From contig JAEWAB010000004.1 in assembly GCA_023391875.1 (NCBI GenBank), forward strand, positions 496,001-560,000: DNA of 64,000 nucleotides. Direction: 5' to 3'. The notes below the pieces were generated by a model. That model saw only the letters and a list, made by a program, of their open reading frames with translations, did not search any database and was not told where the DNA came from. How positions within the stretch are numbered: the first letter of the stretch is position 1; every line of letters begins with the position of its first letter. This document shows positions 7,541 through 15,374 of this stretch, piece by piece. The stretch is from Bacillota bacterium (GTDB lineage: Bacteria > Bacillota > Clostridia > Oscillospirales > Ruminococcaceae). A program made the translations under genes and the position numbers.

Positions 7541-8890
7541 TTGAATTTGGTAAAAGAAAAGGGCTTTTATAAAAACATTATCGCAATCGCTATCCCCGTG
7601 GCACTGCAAAACCTGATTGGTTTCGGTGTAAATATGACCGACACCGTTATGATAGGCGCACTCGGGCAGAACCAGCTTTCGGCGGTTTCACTGGCAAACC
7701 AGGTATTCTTTATCTTCAACATCCTTACCTTCGGTATCGCGAGCGGCGCGTCGGTGCTTACGGCGCAGTACTGGGGCAAGGGGGATACGGGGGCCATCCG
7801 CCGGGTTTTCGCAATCGCGCTTGACATTGCCACGATATTTTCACTGGTTTTTTCGGTAGTCGCGATCTTCTTCCCGCAGCAGGTGATGCATTTATTCTCC
7901 ACAGAGGCACCGGTTATTGCCGAGGGCGTAAAATACCTTCGGATTATGGGGTTTGCCTACTTCTTCTTCGGCATTACCAACACCTATCTGAGCATGATCA
8001 GAAGTGTTGAACAGGTGCGTATCTCGTTGCTTGTATTTGGCACGTCCTTTGTGATCAATGTAATTGTCAACTATGTGCTGATATTCGGCAAGCTCGGCAT
8101 GCCTGCCATGGGGGTGCAGGGCGCCGCCATCGGCACCTTGGTAGCACGCGTCACCGAGTTTATCATGATCACCGTGTATATCCTTTTTTATGAGAAGAAG
8201 GTCCGCTTCACGTTTAAGGATATGTTAAAGTTAGACAAAACGCTGTTTGGGGATTTTATCCACTACGGTGTCCCCGTAGTGTTTAACGAGCTTTTCTGGT
8301 CGGTGGGTATGTCGCTGCAGTCGGTTATCATCGGGCGCATCGGCTCCGACTTTGTTGCGGCCAACAGCATTGTCGGGGTGTTCCAGCAGCTTACCACCAT
8401 CGTTATCTTCGGCATCGCGAACGCCGCGGCGGTCGTGGTAGGCAAGGCGGTAGGCTCAGGCAGAAACGAGTATGTACGGCAGTGCGCCAATACGCTGCTT
8501 TTGCTCAGCGCGGGGGTAGGCGTAGTGGGGACGGCGGTGATGTTTGCGCTGCGCGGCATTGCCGTGAGCTTTTACAACGTGCCCGACGCCACCAAGGAGA
8601 TGGCGCAGATCATTATGATTGTGGCGGCGCTTAACGTATTCTTTGTTTCGCTCAACGCGATCAACCTCATCGGCACCCTGCGCGGCGCGGGGGATACCAA
8701 GTTTGTGTTTGTAGCCGACACCATCATGATCTGGGTGCTTTCGGCTCCGCTTGGTATGCTTGCCGGTTGGGTACTCAAGCTGCCGGTTTGGGCGGTGTTC
8801 TTTTGCCTGAGAATCGACGAACCATTAAAAGCGATCATTACAATATCAAGGATAAAAGGTACAAAATGGGTAAGAAATGTGACAAGGTAA
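7541..8890 (+). CDS. MATE-family multidrug/cation exporter
   Basis: Integral membrane antiporter of 449 residues with about 12 membrane segments, exporting cationic compounds against H+ or Na+. The two homologous halves are visible (IPVALQNLIGFG near the start and GVPVVFNELFWSVG mid-protein), and the C terminus (CLRIDEPLKAI) is the usual one for Clostridia NorM-like proteins. Start chosen at TTG 7541, with GGAGG at 7528-7532; the open frame back to 7403 is leader sequence. Substrate unknown. Confidence 0.88.
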   Translation: MNLVKEKGFYKNIIAIAIPVALQNLIGFGVNMTDTVMIGALGQNQLSAVSLANQVFFIFNILTFGIASGASVLTAQYWGKGDTGAIRRVFAIALDIATIFSLVFSVVAIFFPQQVMHLFSTEAPVIAEGVKYLRIMGFAYFFFGITNTYLSMIRSVEQVRISLLVFGTSFVINVIVNYVLIFGKLGMPAMGVQGAAIGTLVARVTEFIMITVYILFYEKKVRFTFKDMLKLDKTLFGDFIHYGVPVVFNELFWSVGMSLQSVIIGRIGSDFVAANSIVGVFQQLTTIVIFGIANAAAVVVGKAVGSGRNEYVRQCANTLLLLSAGVGVVGTAVMFALRGIAVSFYNVPDATKEMAQIIMIVAALNVFFVSLNAINLIGTLRGAGDTKFVFVADTIMIWVLSAPLGMLAGWVLKLPVWAVFFCLRIDEPLKAIITISRIKGTKWVRNVTR

Positions 8891-8920
8891 ATAAAAATTT
8901 AAATAAATTACGAAAATCTA

Positions 8921-8949
8921 TTGACACTTTGCCGGATTACAAGTAAAAT
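8921..8949 (+). promoter_or_regulatory. Sigma-A promoter of the sigH-like gene
   Basis: TTGACA (8921-8926), 17-base spacer, TAAAAT (8944-8949), 37 bases before the start codon. Confidence 0.8.
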
Positions 8950-8985
8950 AGCAGTAGGTTGCGGTATCTGTTGAGGTGAAATGCA

Positions 8986-9612
8986 ATGCCGAAACATCTC
9001 AGGGGCATAATGGCCGATTCACAGAATGCGGTAAAAACTGCCGATGAGGTGTTGGTTGCCAAAGCGCGCAGCGGCTGTGACGACAGCTTAGCCGTTTTGA
9101 TTGCACGTTACCTTCCGCTTATCAGCGCCAAGGCATGGGGTTATGAATATTCCTTTTTAGAAAAGGATGACCTCGTGCAAGAGGGCATGATTGCACTGCT
9201 GAAAGCAATTCGTTCCTTTGTGGAAGAGAAAGGAACATCGTTTAATACCTTTGCCGTAATCTGTATTGACAATAGCATTAAATCGGCTGTAAGATCTGCG
9301 GGACGTTTAAAACATATGCCACTTAACAACTATGTCCCACTTTACAGCGACGACATAAGCGGTCAGTTTTACGATCAACTCTCGGCAAGCTCGGCGGGTT
9401 CACCTGAAGCCCTCGTTATTAAAAAGGAAGAATATGCGCTACTAAAACGGAAGATTGCCACTCTTCTTTCTGGTTTCGAGAGGGAGATATTGACGCTTTA
9501 TTTGAACGGTTGCACATATGAAGAGATGGCTGCGAAGCTTTCCGTTACCGTAAAATCGGTGGATAACGCTTTGCAGCGTGTAAGGAGAAAGTTTGGTTTG
9601 GTAATGCTTTAA
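8986..9612 (+). CDS. sigH: Sigma-70 family factor, SigH-like (early sporulation/transition state)
   Basis: RNA polymerase sigma factor of 208 residues with region 2 (DLVQEGMIALLKAIRSF, FNTFAVICIDNSIKSAV) and a region 4 helix-turn-helix (TYEEMAAKLSVTVKSVDNAL). The link motif KHMPLNNYVPL closely resembles the KHxPLNSYVSL stretch of SigH. SigH directs early sporulation and stationary-phase genes. Start ATG 8986 with GAGGTG upstream. It stands alone behind a strong sigma-A promoter and not in the usual ribosomal-gene neighbourhood, so it may be a second SigH-like factor; the symbol is tentative. Confidence 0.72.
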   Translation: MPKHLRGIMADSQNAVKTADEVLVAKARSGCDDSLAVLIARYLPLISAKAWGYEYSFLEKDDLVQEGMIALLKAIRSFVEEKGTSFNTFAVICIDNSIKSAVRSAGRLKHMPLNNYVPLYSDDISGQFYDQLSASSAGSPEALVIKKEEYALLKRKIATLLSGFEREILTLYLNGCTYEEMAAKLSVTVKSVDNALQRVRRKFGLVML

Positions 9613-9683
9613 CCCTTTTGCAGCGGCTCATATGTTTCTACCGCTTAAATTTTAGTTGCTAAACCGCGAAAACGGTTTACAAT

Positions 9684-9752
9684 ATGCCCCTAGTAGCTCA
9701 AAGGAAGAGCGTTGTTTTTCAAAGGTGTCGGTTCAAATCCGTCCGCGGGCGC
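9684..9752 (+). tRNA. tRNA-like sequence, degenerate or with a shortened anticodon arm
   Basis: A D-arm-like TAGCTC/GAGC and a textbook T-loop GGTTCAAATCC (9729-9739) are present, and the ends TGCCCCT and GGGCGCA pair at six of seven positions including one G-T wobble. The anticodon arm cannot form a 5-bp stem with a 7-base loop, and the whole is only 69 nt, so no anticodon can be assigned. Probably a tRNA remnant. An AAACCG/CGGTTT hairpin (9660-9677) lies just before it. Confidence 0.35.
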
Positions 9753-9783
9753 AATATTTTAATCCAAAAGCGAGGTAAATTTC

Positions 9784-10062
9784 ATGTTTGAAGACAAGAC
9801 CCTGATTTGCAAAGAGTGTGGCGCTGAGTTCGTATTCACAGCCGGTGAGCAGGAGTTTTATGCTTCTAAGGGCTTCGTAAATGAGCCCCAGAGATGCAAA
9901 GCCTGCCGCGACAACCGCAAGAACGCATCTAAGCCCGAGAAAGAGATGTTCACGGCTACATGTGCAAGCTGCGGCAAAGAAGCAAAGGTTCCCTTCAGAC
10001 CGCGCGAAGACCGTCCTGTATATTGCAGCGAGTGCTTTGCCAAAATGAAGGAAGAAGGCTAA
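9784..10062 (+). CDS. Small zinc-ribbon protein (zf-trcl type)
   Basis: Ninety-two residues with two zinc ribbons: CKECG (residue 9 on) paired with CKAC (about 38-41), then CASCG paired with CSEC (about 60-82). It is of the short clostridial zinc-ribbon family often annotated zf-trcl/CxxC_CXXC. Function not known; nucleic-acid or protein binding is likely. Ribosome binding site AAAGCGAGG before ATG 9784. It ends in a strong terminator. Confidence 0.75.
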   Translation: MFEDKTLICKECGAEFVFTAGEQEFYASKGFVNEPQRCKACRDNRKNASKPEKEMFTATCASCGKEAKVPFRPREDRPVYCSECFAKMKEEG

Positions 10063-10076
10063 TCCACAAGAGTAAT

Positions 10077-10113
10077 AAAAGGTGCTTCGGGTTTTACCCG
10101 AAGCACCTTTTTG
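10077..10113 (+). terminator. Rho-independent terminator
   Basis: Stem of 16 bp (AAAAGGTGCTTCGGGT and complement) with a 3-base loop and a closing T run, 15 bases past the zinc-ribbon stop. Confidence 0.85.
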
Positions 10114-10146
10114 GGTTATGCGTTTTTTTGAGTACCAAGGCAGAGC

Positions 10147-10356
10147 TTAACGATGGCCTTCCACAAGGTCTTCTTTCCTGAAGAGGAGCGAAATGCACCA
10201 AATACCGGCCAGTGCTATAAGGGTATAGATAATCCTGCTGAGGATTGCGGTCTGCCCGCCAAAAATCCAAGCCACGATGTCAAAACTGAATATGCCGATG
10301 CTTCCCCAGTTCAAGGCACCGATTATCACTAAAATCAAGGATATTCTGTCTAGCAC
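10147..10356 (-). CDS. DUF378-family small membrane protein
   Basis: Sixty-nine residues with two transmembrane helices and the family signature LNWGSIGIFSFD. Function unknown (YuzA-like). Start is GTG 10356, with AAGGAG about ten bases upstream; no ATG exists in frame. A 12-bp palindrome (CATAGCGCTATG, 10389-10400) lies in its upstream region and may be an operator. Confidence 0.78.
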   Translation of the reverse strand: MLDRISLILVIIGALNWGSIGIFSFDIVAWIFGGQTAILSRIIYTLIALAGIWCISLLFRKEDLVEGHR

Positions 10357-10438
10357 GTGTATTCATCTCCTTTTTGGGTTAAGATATAGCATAGCGCTAT
10401 GTCTGCAAACCATATGCAGATAAACCTAGTTTTCCGTA

Positions 10439-10470
10439 AAAAAAGCGGTTTATGCGTAACCCGCTTTTTT
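10439..10470 (-). terminator. Terminator downstream of spoIIR
   Basis: Stem AAAAAAGCGG with CCGCTTTTTT around a 12-base loop; T-rich on the minus strand, 15 bases past the spoIIR stop. Confidence 0.75.
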
Positions 10471-10484
10471 GGGCGGCAAAGCGG

Positions 10485-11087
10485 TTATTGATGCTTGCCG
10501 CCAATCAGCTCTTCGTAAAGCTCAAGCAGCTTAAATTTTACAACATAGCTGCCTTTATCGGTGACAATTCGCAGTTCGTCGCCGTTTAGCACCTCGGATA
10601 GCTCATCTTCCTCGCAGGCCGCGGGCAGACACATGGGCGGGAACACCACGCACCACCAGTTTTTGCCCTGCGCCTTGCCAAGACGGACGCACAGCGCGTC
10701 GTAGTTCCCCGCGGGCAGCGTCACCTCGTCGTACTTTCGCGTATTAAAGTATTTATTCTCTATCGACGCGTGCGCTGTGTAATCAAAGCCTTTTTCGGCA
10801 AGCAGGCGGTTTGCGGCGGCCTCTATCTGCTCAAGATTTTGCGAAAGCGTTTTTTTGGCATCCTGCTTATCCGGGTTATTAAAGAGCAGCGTGCCGCATT
10901 CATCCAATATCTTGTCCCGAATCATCAGCTTTACGCCCTGGTCGGCGTCCGAGTCGGAGTTGGCGATTACGTGCAGGCGAAGTAGCTTGCCGCTGATATC
11001 CTCACAGCGCCGCGCAAAGCCGGTGAAGCTGGTAAGCGCTATGGTTAAAACCAGTGCGATGAGAACCGAAAGCTCGAGCTTTTTCAT
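10485..11087 (-). CDS. spoIIR: Stage II sporulation protein R
   Basis: Secreted forespore signal that activates the SpoIIGA protease, which processes pro-SigE in the mother cell. The 200-residue protein has an N-terminal hydrophobic export segment (residues 5-24) and the conserved LRLHVIANSDSDADQ, followed by VKLMIRD, KYFNTR and the WWCVVFPPMC stretch typical of SpoIIR. ATG 11087 has AAAGGAC upstream. It is a single gene between its own terminator and the ispE gene. Confidence 0.92.
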   Translation of the reverse strand: MKKLELSVLIALVLTIALTSFTGFARRCEDISGKLLRLHVIANSDSDADQGVKLMIRDKILDECGTLLFNNPDKQDAKKTLSQNLEQIEAAANRLLAEKGFDYTAHASIENKYFNTRKYDEVTLPAGNYDALCVRLGKAQGKNWWCVVFPPMCLPAACEEDELSEVLNGDELRIVTDKGSYVVKFKLLELYEELIGGKHQ

Positions 11088-11174
11088 ATGTAAAAACCGT
11101 CCTTTTTACCCTCAAATGTTTCTTGCAAGGGTAATATGGACGGTTTTGTTAGGTTTTATTCAATTGCGGCATTT

Positions 11175-12053
11175 TTAGTTATGCTCTGTGACCACCGCGC
11201 CGTGCGGGCAAGGCTTTACGAGAAACACCTCGCCGTACTGCTCGCTCAGGGCCGCGACGCACCGCTTGGCGTCGGCCTTGTTGTCGAACAGGCCGAACAC
11301 CGCGCTGCCGCTGCCGCTCATCAAAGCGCCCAGCGCGCCGCCGTCAAGCATGTGCTGTTTGATGGCCGCGACCTCAGGTAAGGGGCAGACCTCCTCCAGC
11401 ACGTTGCACAGCTCCTCACCGATGCTCTGCAGCCTGCCGGTGGCCACCGCCGCAACCATCATGTCGTTATCCGGCCTGCGGGCGGGGGTATGCTCGTCGT
11501 AGAGCGCATAGGCGTTCTGCGTGCTGATGCCGCCCTGCGGCTTCGCAATAACAAAGTAGCATTTGGGCAGGGAAGGCAGCGGGTCGAAGATTTCGCCGAT
11601 GCCCTCGGCCAGCACGGTGCCGCCCACGATAGAAAAGGGTACGTCCGCCCCCAGCGGCAAGGCGATCTCACAGAGGGTGCGCAGGCTTAATTCGGTCTCA
11701 AATAGGGCGTTCAGCCCCACCAGTACGGCCGCCGCGTCGGCGCTGCCGCCCGCAAGCCCCGCCGCGAGCGGGATGTTCTTTTCTATCACCATCTGTACGC
11801 CCGTTGCGGGAAGGCCGGTGTACGCAAAAAACGCGAGCGCCGCGCGGTAGGCGAGGTTTGTCTCGTCGCAGGGAAGGTCCTCACGGTCGCACTGCAGCTG
11901 AATGCCGCCTTCGGTTTTGCGCAGCAGCAGGTAGTCGCAGAGCGTTACCGTCTGCAGCACCATGCGCAGGATGTGGTAGCCGTCATGCCGCCTGCCGGTG
12001 ATGTCCAGCGTCAGATTCAGTTTGGCGGGTGCCTCTACGCGACACTCGGTCAT
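11175..12053 (-). CDS. ispE: 4-diphosphocytidyl-2-C-methyl-D-erythritol kinase
   Basis: GHMP kinase of the MEP isoprenoid pathway: phosphorylates CDP-ME at the 2-hydroxyl with ATP. Shows the N-terminal APAKLNLTLDI with GRRHDGYH, the GHMP ATP loop IPLAAGLAGGSADAAA and the C-terminal MSGSGSAVFG; 292 residues. Start at ATG 12053 (MTECRVEAPAKLN) because AAGGAG lies 11 bases before it; the in-frame GTG at 12065 overlaps that site. A repeat element (12070-12173) sits directly upstream, in its promoter region. Confidence 0.93.
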   Translation of the reverse strand: MTECRVEAPAKLNLTLDITGRRHDGYHILRMVLQTVTLCDYLLLRKTEGGIQLQCDREDLPCDETNLAYRAALAFFAYTGLPATGVQMVIEKNIPLAAGLAGGSADAAAVLVGLNALFETELSLRTLCEIALPLGADVPFSIVGGTVLAEGIGEIFDPLPSLPKCYFVIAKPQGGISTQNAYALYDEHTPARRPDNDMMVAAVATGRLQSIGEELCNVLEEVCPLPEVAAIKQHMLDGGALGALMSGSGSAVFGLFDNKADAKRCVAALSEQYGEVFLVKPCPHGAVVTEHN

Positions 12054-12069
12054 CGGTTTTGTCACTCCT

Positions 12070-12173
12070 TATACTTATTTCAATTAGAAATATAGAAAAA
12101 ATTCGAGCAAAAGGTTAAATTTATGCCTTTTGTGAAGAATTTTTACGGTTTATTTCTTATTGGAATTAGTATT
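12070..12173. repeat. Repeat element copy A (MITE-like, about 104 bp)
   Basis: Ends form an imperfect inverted repeat: the left end ATACTTATTTCAATTAGAAA matches the complement of the right end (ATACTAATTCCAATAAGAAA) with three mismatches in 20. The middle contains AAAAGG/CCTTTT able to form a hairpin and the conserved core GTGAAGAATTTTTACG. It shares near-identical sequence with copies at 27378 and 32774. No obvious target-site duplication. Contains no ORF. Confidence 0.75.
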
Positions 12174-12213
12174 ACAATTGTGTCAAGGCAGCGATGTCAA
12201 GAACCATAGTGAA

Positions 12214-13380
12214 CTACAGCGTTTTTAAGAACTTCTCAATGCGCGAAAGCGCCTCGATGATATGTTCAACAGAATAGGAATACGAAACGCGGATATATCC
12301 TTCGCCGCTTGCGCCGAAGGCATTGCCGGGCACAACCGCAACGCGTTGGGAATAAAGCAGCTTTTCGCAGAATTCCTCAGAGGTAAGCCCGGTGGACTTG
12401 ATGCAGGGGAAGACGTAAAACGCGCCCTCCGGCTCAAAGCAGGTAAGGCCCATCTTGTTAAAGCCGTCTGCCGTTAAGCGGCGGCGCATGTCGTAATCCT
12501 CCACCATCATGCGAATCTCCGAGTCGCAGTGCTTTAACGCCTCGATGGCGGCATACTGGCTGGTAGAGGGCGCACACATGATGGCAAACTGGTGTATCTT
12601 GGTCATCTGCGTTAGAATCGGCTCGGGGCCGCAGGCATAGCCCAACCGCCAGCCCGTCATGGAATACGACTTGGAAAAGCCGTTCACCACGATGGTGCGC
12701 TCCCACATGCCCTCTAACGAGGCAATGGATACATGCGAGGCCGAGTAGGTAAGCTCGGAGTAGATTTCATCCGAAAGCACCATAATGTCGGTGCCGCGCA
12801 GGACCTCGGCAATCGCCTCGAGGTGTTCGCGCCGCATTACGGCGCCCGTGGGGTTGTTGGGGTAGGGTAGTATCAGCAGCTTGGTTTTTGGGGTAATCGC
12901 GGCCTTTAATGCCTCGGGGGTCAAGCGGAAGTTATCCTCCTGCTTGGTAACAACGGGCACCGGTACGCCGCCGCTTAAAGAGACGATGGGGTCGTAGCAC
13001 ACAAAGCTGGGCTCGGGGATAAGCACCTCGTCGCCGTCGTTCAGCAGCGCGCGGATGCACATGTCTATGCCCTCCGAACCGCCCACGGTAACGAGTATCT
13101 CGTTTTTGGGGTCGTAGCTGATATCAAAACGCCTTTTCAGGTAACGTGCAATCTCTTTGCGAAGCTCTAAAAGCCCCCAGTTGGAGGTGTAGCGCGTCTG
13201 GCCGCGTTCGAGCGAAACAATCGCCGCGTCGCGGATCGTCCACGGTGTTTGAAAATCTGGCTCGCCCACGCCCAGTGAGATGACATTGTCCATCTCGTTG
13301 GCAATGTCAAAGAATTTACGGATGCCCGAGGGCTTCATCTTTACAACCTTCTCGGGCAGTATTTTCGAGTAGTCGATCAC
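12214..13380 (-). CDS. Pyridoxal-phosphate-dependent aminotransferase, class I/II
   Basis: Fold-type I aminotransferase of 388 residues. Visible are YTSNWGLLELR, the PNNPTGAV loop, LSDEIYSEL, the Schiff-base lysine in NGFSKSYSMTGWRLGY and the C-terminal arginine in GYIRVSYS. Start is GTG 13380, which overlaps the stop of the Lrp gene by four bases (GTGA); the longer frame to 13428 lies inside that gene. Coupling to an Lrp/AsnC regulator suggests amino-acid-responsive control. Substrate cannot be fixed; aspartate, alanine or aromatic amino acids are possible. Confidence 0.9.
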   Translation of the reverse strand: MIDYSKILPEKVVKMKPSGIRKFFDIANEMDNVISLGVGEPDFQTPWTIRDAAIVSLERGQTRYTSNWGLLELRKEIARYLKRRFDISYDPKNEILVTVGGSEGIDMCIRALLNDGDEVLIPEPSFVCYDPIVSLSGGVPVPVVTKQEDNFRLTPEALKAAITPKTKLLILPYPNNPTGAVMRREHLEAIAEVLRGTDIMVLSDEIYSELTYSASHVSIASLEGMWERTIVVNGFSKSYSMTGWRLGYACGPEPILTQMTKIHQFAIMCAPSTSQYAAIEALKHCDSEIRMMVEDYDMRRRLTADGFNKMGLTCFEPEGAFYVFPCIKSTGLTSEEFCEKLLYSQRVAVVPGNAFGASGEGYIRVSYSYSVEHIIEALSRIEKFLKTL

Positions 13381-13856
13381 AGCGACACGTTCCCCCTCTC
13401 GTCGCGCTCGGCATCCGCGAAAACACACCCGCTGTCTTTATAACGGCGCAGCACAAAATGGGTGGTGGTAGAGAGCACCGAGTCCATGGGGGCGAGGCGG
13501 TGCGCTACAAACAGCGCGATATCCTTAAAGTTCTTGCCCGAAACGAGCACGGCAAGGTCATACCCGCCCGACATTAAAAATACGCTTTCAACCTCGTCAA
13601 ACAGCATTACCTTCTTGGCAATCTCCTCAAAACCGAGGTCGCGCTTGGGGGTAACGCGCAGCTCTATTAAAGCGGTAACATACTCCCTGCCTGCTCGGTC
13701 CCAGTCAATCAGTGCCTTATATCCACGAATGACGCCGTCCGCCTCGTACTGTGCTATCGCTGCGGCGATGTCCTCCGCTGTTGCGCCAAGCATTACGGCG
13801 AGCTGTTCGTTCGATAAACGTGCGTTGGTGTCCAAGATTCTCAGTAACTTATCCAT
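13377..13856 (-). CDS. Lrp/AsnC-family transcriptional regulator
   Basis: N-terminal winged helix-turn-helix (RLSNEQLAVMLGATAEDIAAA) and a C-terminal RAM/AsnC ligand-binding domain (EYVTALIELRVTPKRDLGF, VFLMSGGYDLAVLV); 159 residues. ATG 13856 has GGAG 11 bases upstream; GTG 13868 overlaps that site. It immediately precedes and overlaps an aminotransferase gene, so it probably controls amino-acid metabolism through that enzyme and itself. Confidence 0.88.
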   Translation of the reverse strand: MDKLLRILDTNARLSNEQLAVMLGATAEDIAAAIAQYEADGVIRGYKALIDWDRAGREYVTALIELRVTPKRDLGFEEIAKKVMLFDEVESVFLMSGGYDLAVLVSGKNFKDIALFVAHRLAPMDSVLSTTTHFVLRRYKDSGCVFADAERDERGNVSL

Positions 13857-13978
13857 GACAAGTGTCACTCCAGTTCCTTTTTATTTATAAAAGCAGTTCA
13901 CACCATAAAGTGCTGCATGCTCCTATTCTTGCGCGTTCGTGGATAATATCGGGTGAAAGAGCAGGGCTGCTGCAATAC

Positions 13979-14800
13979 CTATTTAATATCGATCAGCATG
14001 GGGGTACGCGAAAGGTAGATGGTAAACTGGTCAAAGCCCGCTTCTTTTGCAAGGGTCATGCCGCGGTCGATGTCTTTGCCCACATCCTCACTGCGGTGGC
14101 CGTCGGAGCCGATGGTGATATATGTCCCGCCCAGCTCTTTAAACCGCCGCACATACTCAAGCGGGGGCATCGCGGTGTCCAGCCCCTGCCTGAAGCCGGA
14201 GGTGTTTATCTCAAGCGCCTTGCCGTTTTTGGCAAGGGTTTTTAATATCGCGTCAATCATGTCGTTGTATCTCGTCAGGTCTACGGGAATACCGTGCGCG
14301 CCCGTGATATAGCGGATGGGGTAGGTGAGGTGGGCAAGGCTGTCGAATTCGTTCCAGTTGCAGATCGCCAGTATATTTTTAAAGTAGGCGGTAAGGATGG
14401 TGTCGATCTCCTTTTCGCCCATATCCGAATAGTCGATGTAATAATAATCGGTTCCGTCCAGCATGTTGTGCATCGAGGCCAGAACAAAGTCGAAGTCAAA
14501 CGCAGCGAGGGTCTCGCGTGTTGTTTTAAGGTCGTAAAGCGGCTGCCCGATTTCAACGCCCGAAGAGACGATTAAGCTGCCCCTGAAAACGGATTTTGCC
14601 TTTAAGCATTCAAAATAGGATTGGCGGACAGAGATGTTGAACCTTCCGCCCTCAAAGTTGTCCATCTCACAGTGGTCGGTGATCGAGATGCCGCGCAGAC
14701 CGGTAGCAATGGCGTTCTCGCACATAAAGGTTACCGATTCGCGGCCGTCCGGGGAGTTATCGGAGTGAGTGTGGCTGTCGTACAGGTTGATATAAGACAT
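13979..14800 (-). CDS. PHP-domain phosphatase, histidinol-phosphatase (HisK/HisJ) type
   Basis: Metal-dependent phosphoesterase of 273 residues. PHP motifs are visible: DSHTHSDNSPDG at residue 8 on, SITDHCEMD, SSGVEIGQ, LASMHNM, LEINTSG and TIGSDGHRSEDVG. This arrangement matches the histidinol-phosphate phosphatase family, which performs the penultimate step of histidine synthesis, but no his genes are nearby, so the substrate is not certain. ATG 14800 with GAAAGGAG upstream. Confidence 0.82.
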   Translation of the reverse strand: MSYINLYDSHTHSDNSPDGRESVTFMCENAIATGLRGISITDHCEMDNFEGGRFNISVRQSYFECLKAKSVFRGSLIVSSGVEIGQPLYDLKTTRETLAAFDFDFVLASMHNMLDGTDYYYIDYSDMGEKEIDTILTAYFKNILAICNWNEFDSLAHLTYPIRYITGAHGIPVDLTRYNDMIDAILKTLAKNGKALEINTSGFRQGLDTAMPPLEYVRRFKELGGTYITIGSDGHRSEDVGKDIDRGMTLAKEAGFDQFTIYLSRTPMLIDIK

Positions 14801-14944
14801 GAAACGGGGCTCCTTTCCTCAAACAAAACAACAAGGTAATCATCATCCAACAAGAAATTTTTTACGCTTTGACCAACATGCATGACACTATCATAGCACA
14901 TTTATCAAATAATTTATAGGTTTTGTGAAAATTTTGATAAGCTG

Positions 14945-14973
14945 TTTTATTCAAAATGAAAATATGCTATTAT
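14945..14973 (+). promoter_or_regulatory. Possible promoter of the ACT/UPF0210 operon
   Basis: TTTTAT (14945-14950), 17-base spacer and TATTAT (14968-14973) preceded by an extended TGC. The -35 box is weak. Confidence 0.45.
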
Positions 14974-15065
14974 AAATAGGTATTAACGGCTGTTTATGCC
15001 AAACCATCGGGATGAATGTGTTTGGCGGCAAGGCGCAGCCGAGTAAAGTATTGGAGGAATAGAGC

Positions 15066-15335
15066 ATGCGTGCGGTAATAACGGTAATCGGTAAGGATAT
15101 GGTCGGTATTCTGGCAAGGATAAGCACCCTCTGCGCGGAGTATAACGTGAATGTCTCGGATGTGACCCAATCGGTTTTGCAGGATATGTTCGCGATGATT
15201 ATGATGGTAGACATCTCGAAGATGACCATCGGCTTCAGCGAGTTTTCAGATAAACTTGGCGAGCAGGGCAAGGCGCTTGGCCTAAACGTGCATTGCATGC
15301 ACGAGGATATCTTTAATTCCATGCACCGCATTTAA
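15066..15335 (+). CDS. ACT-domain protein, UPF0237 family
   Basis: Eighty-nine residues that form a single ACT domain (AVITVIGKDMVGILARI, VSDVTQSVLQDMFAMIMMVD), a small-molecule-binding fold usually for amino acids. The family almost always precedes UPF0210, as here, with a 39-bp gap, and the pair is presumably functionally linked. Start ATG 15066 after GGAGGAATAGAGC. Ligand unknown. Confidence 0.88.
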   Translation: MRAVITVIGKDMVGILARISTLCAEYNVNVSDVTQSVLQDMFAMIMMVDISKMTIGFSEFSDKLGEQGKALGLNVHCMHEDIFNSMHRI

Positions 15336-15374
15336 GCCCAATATGCATAGTGTAGAAAGGAAACGGATTTTTCA

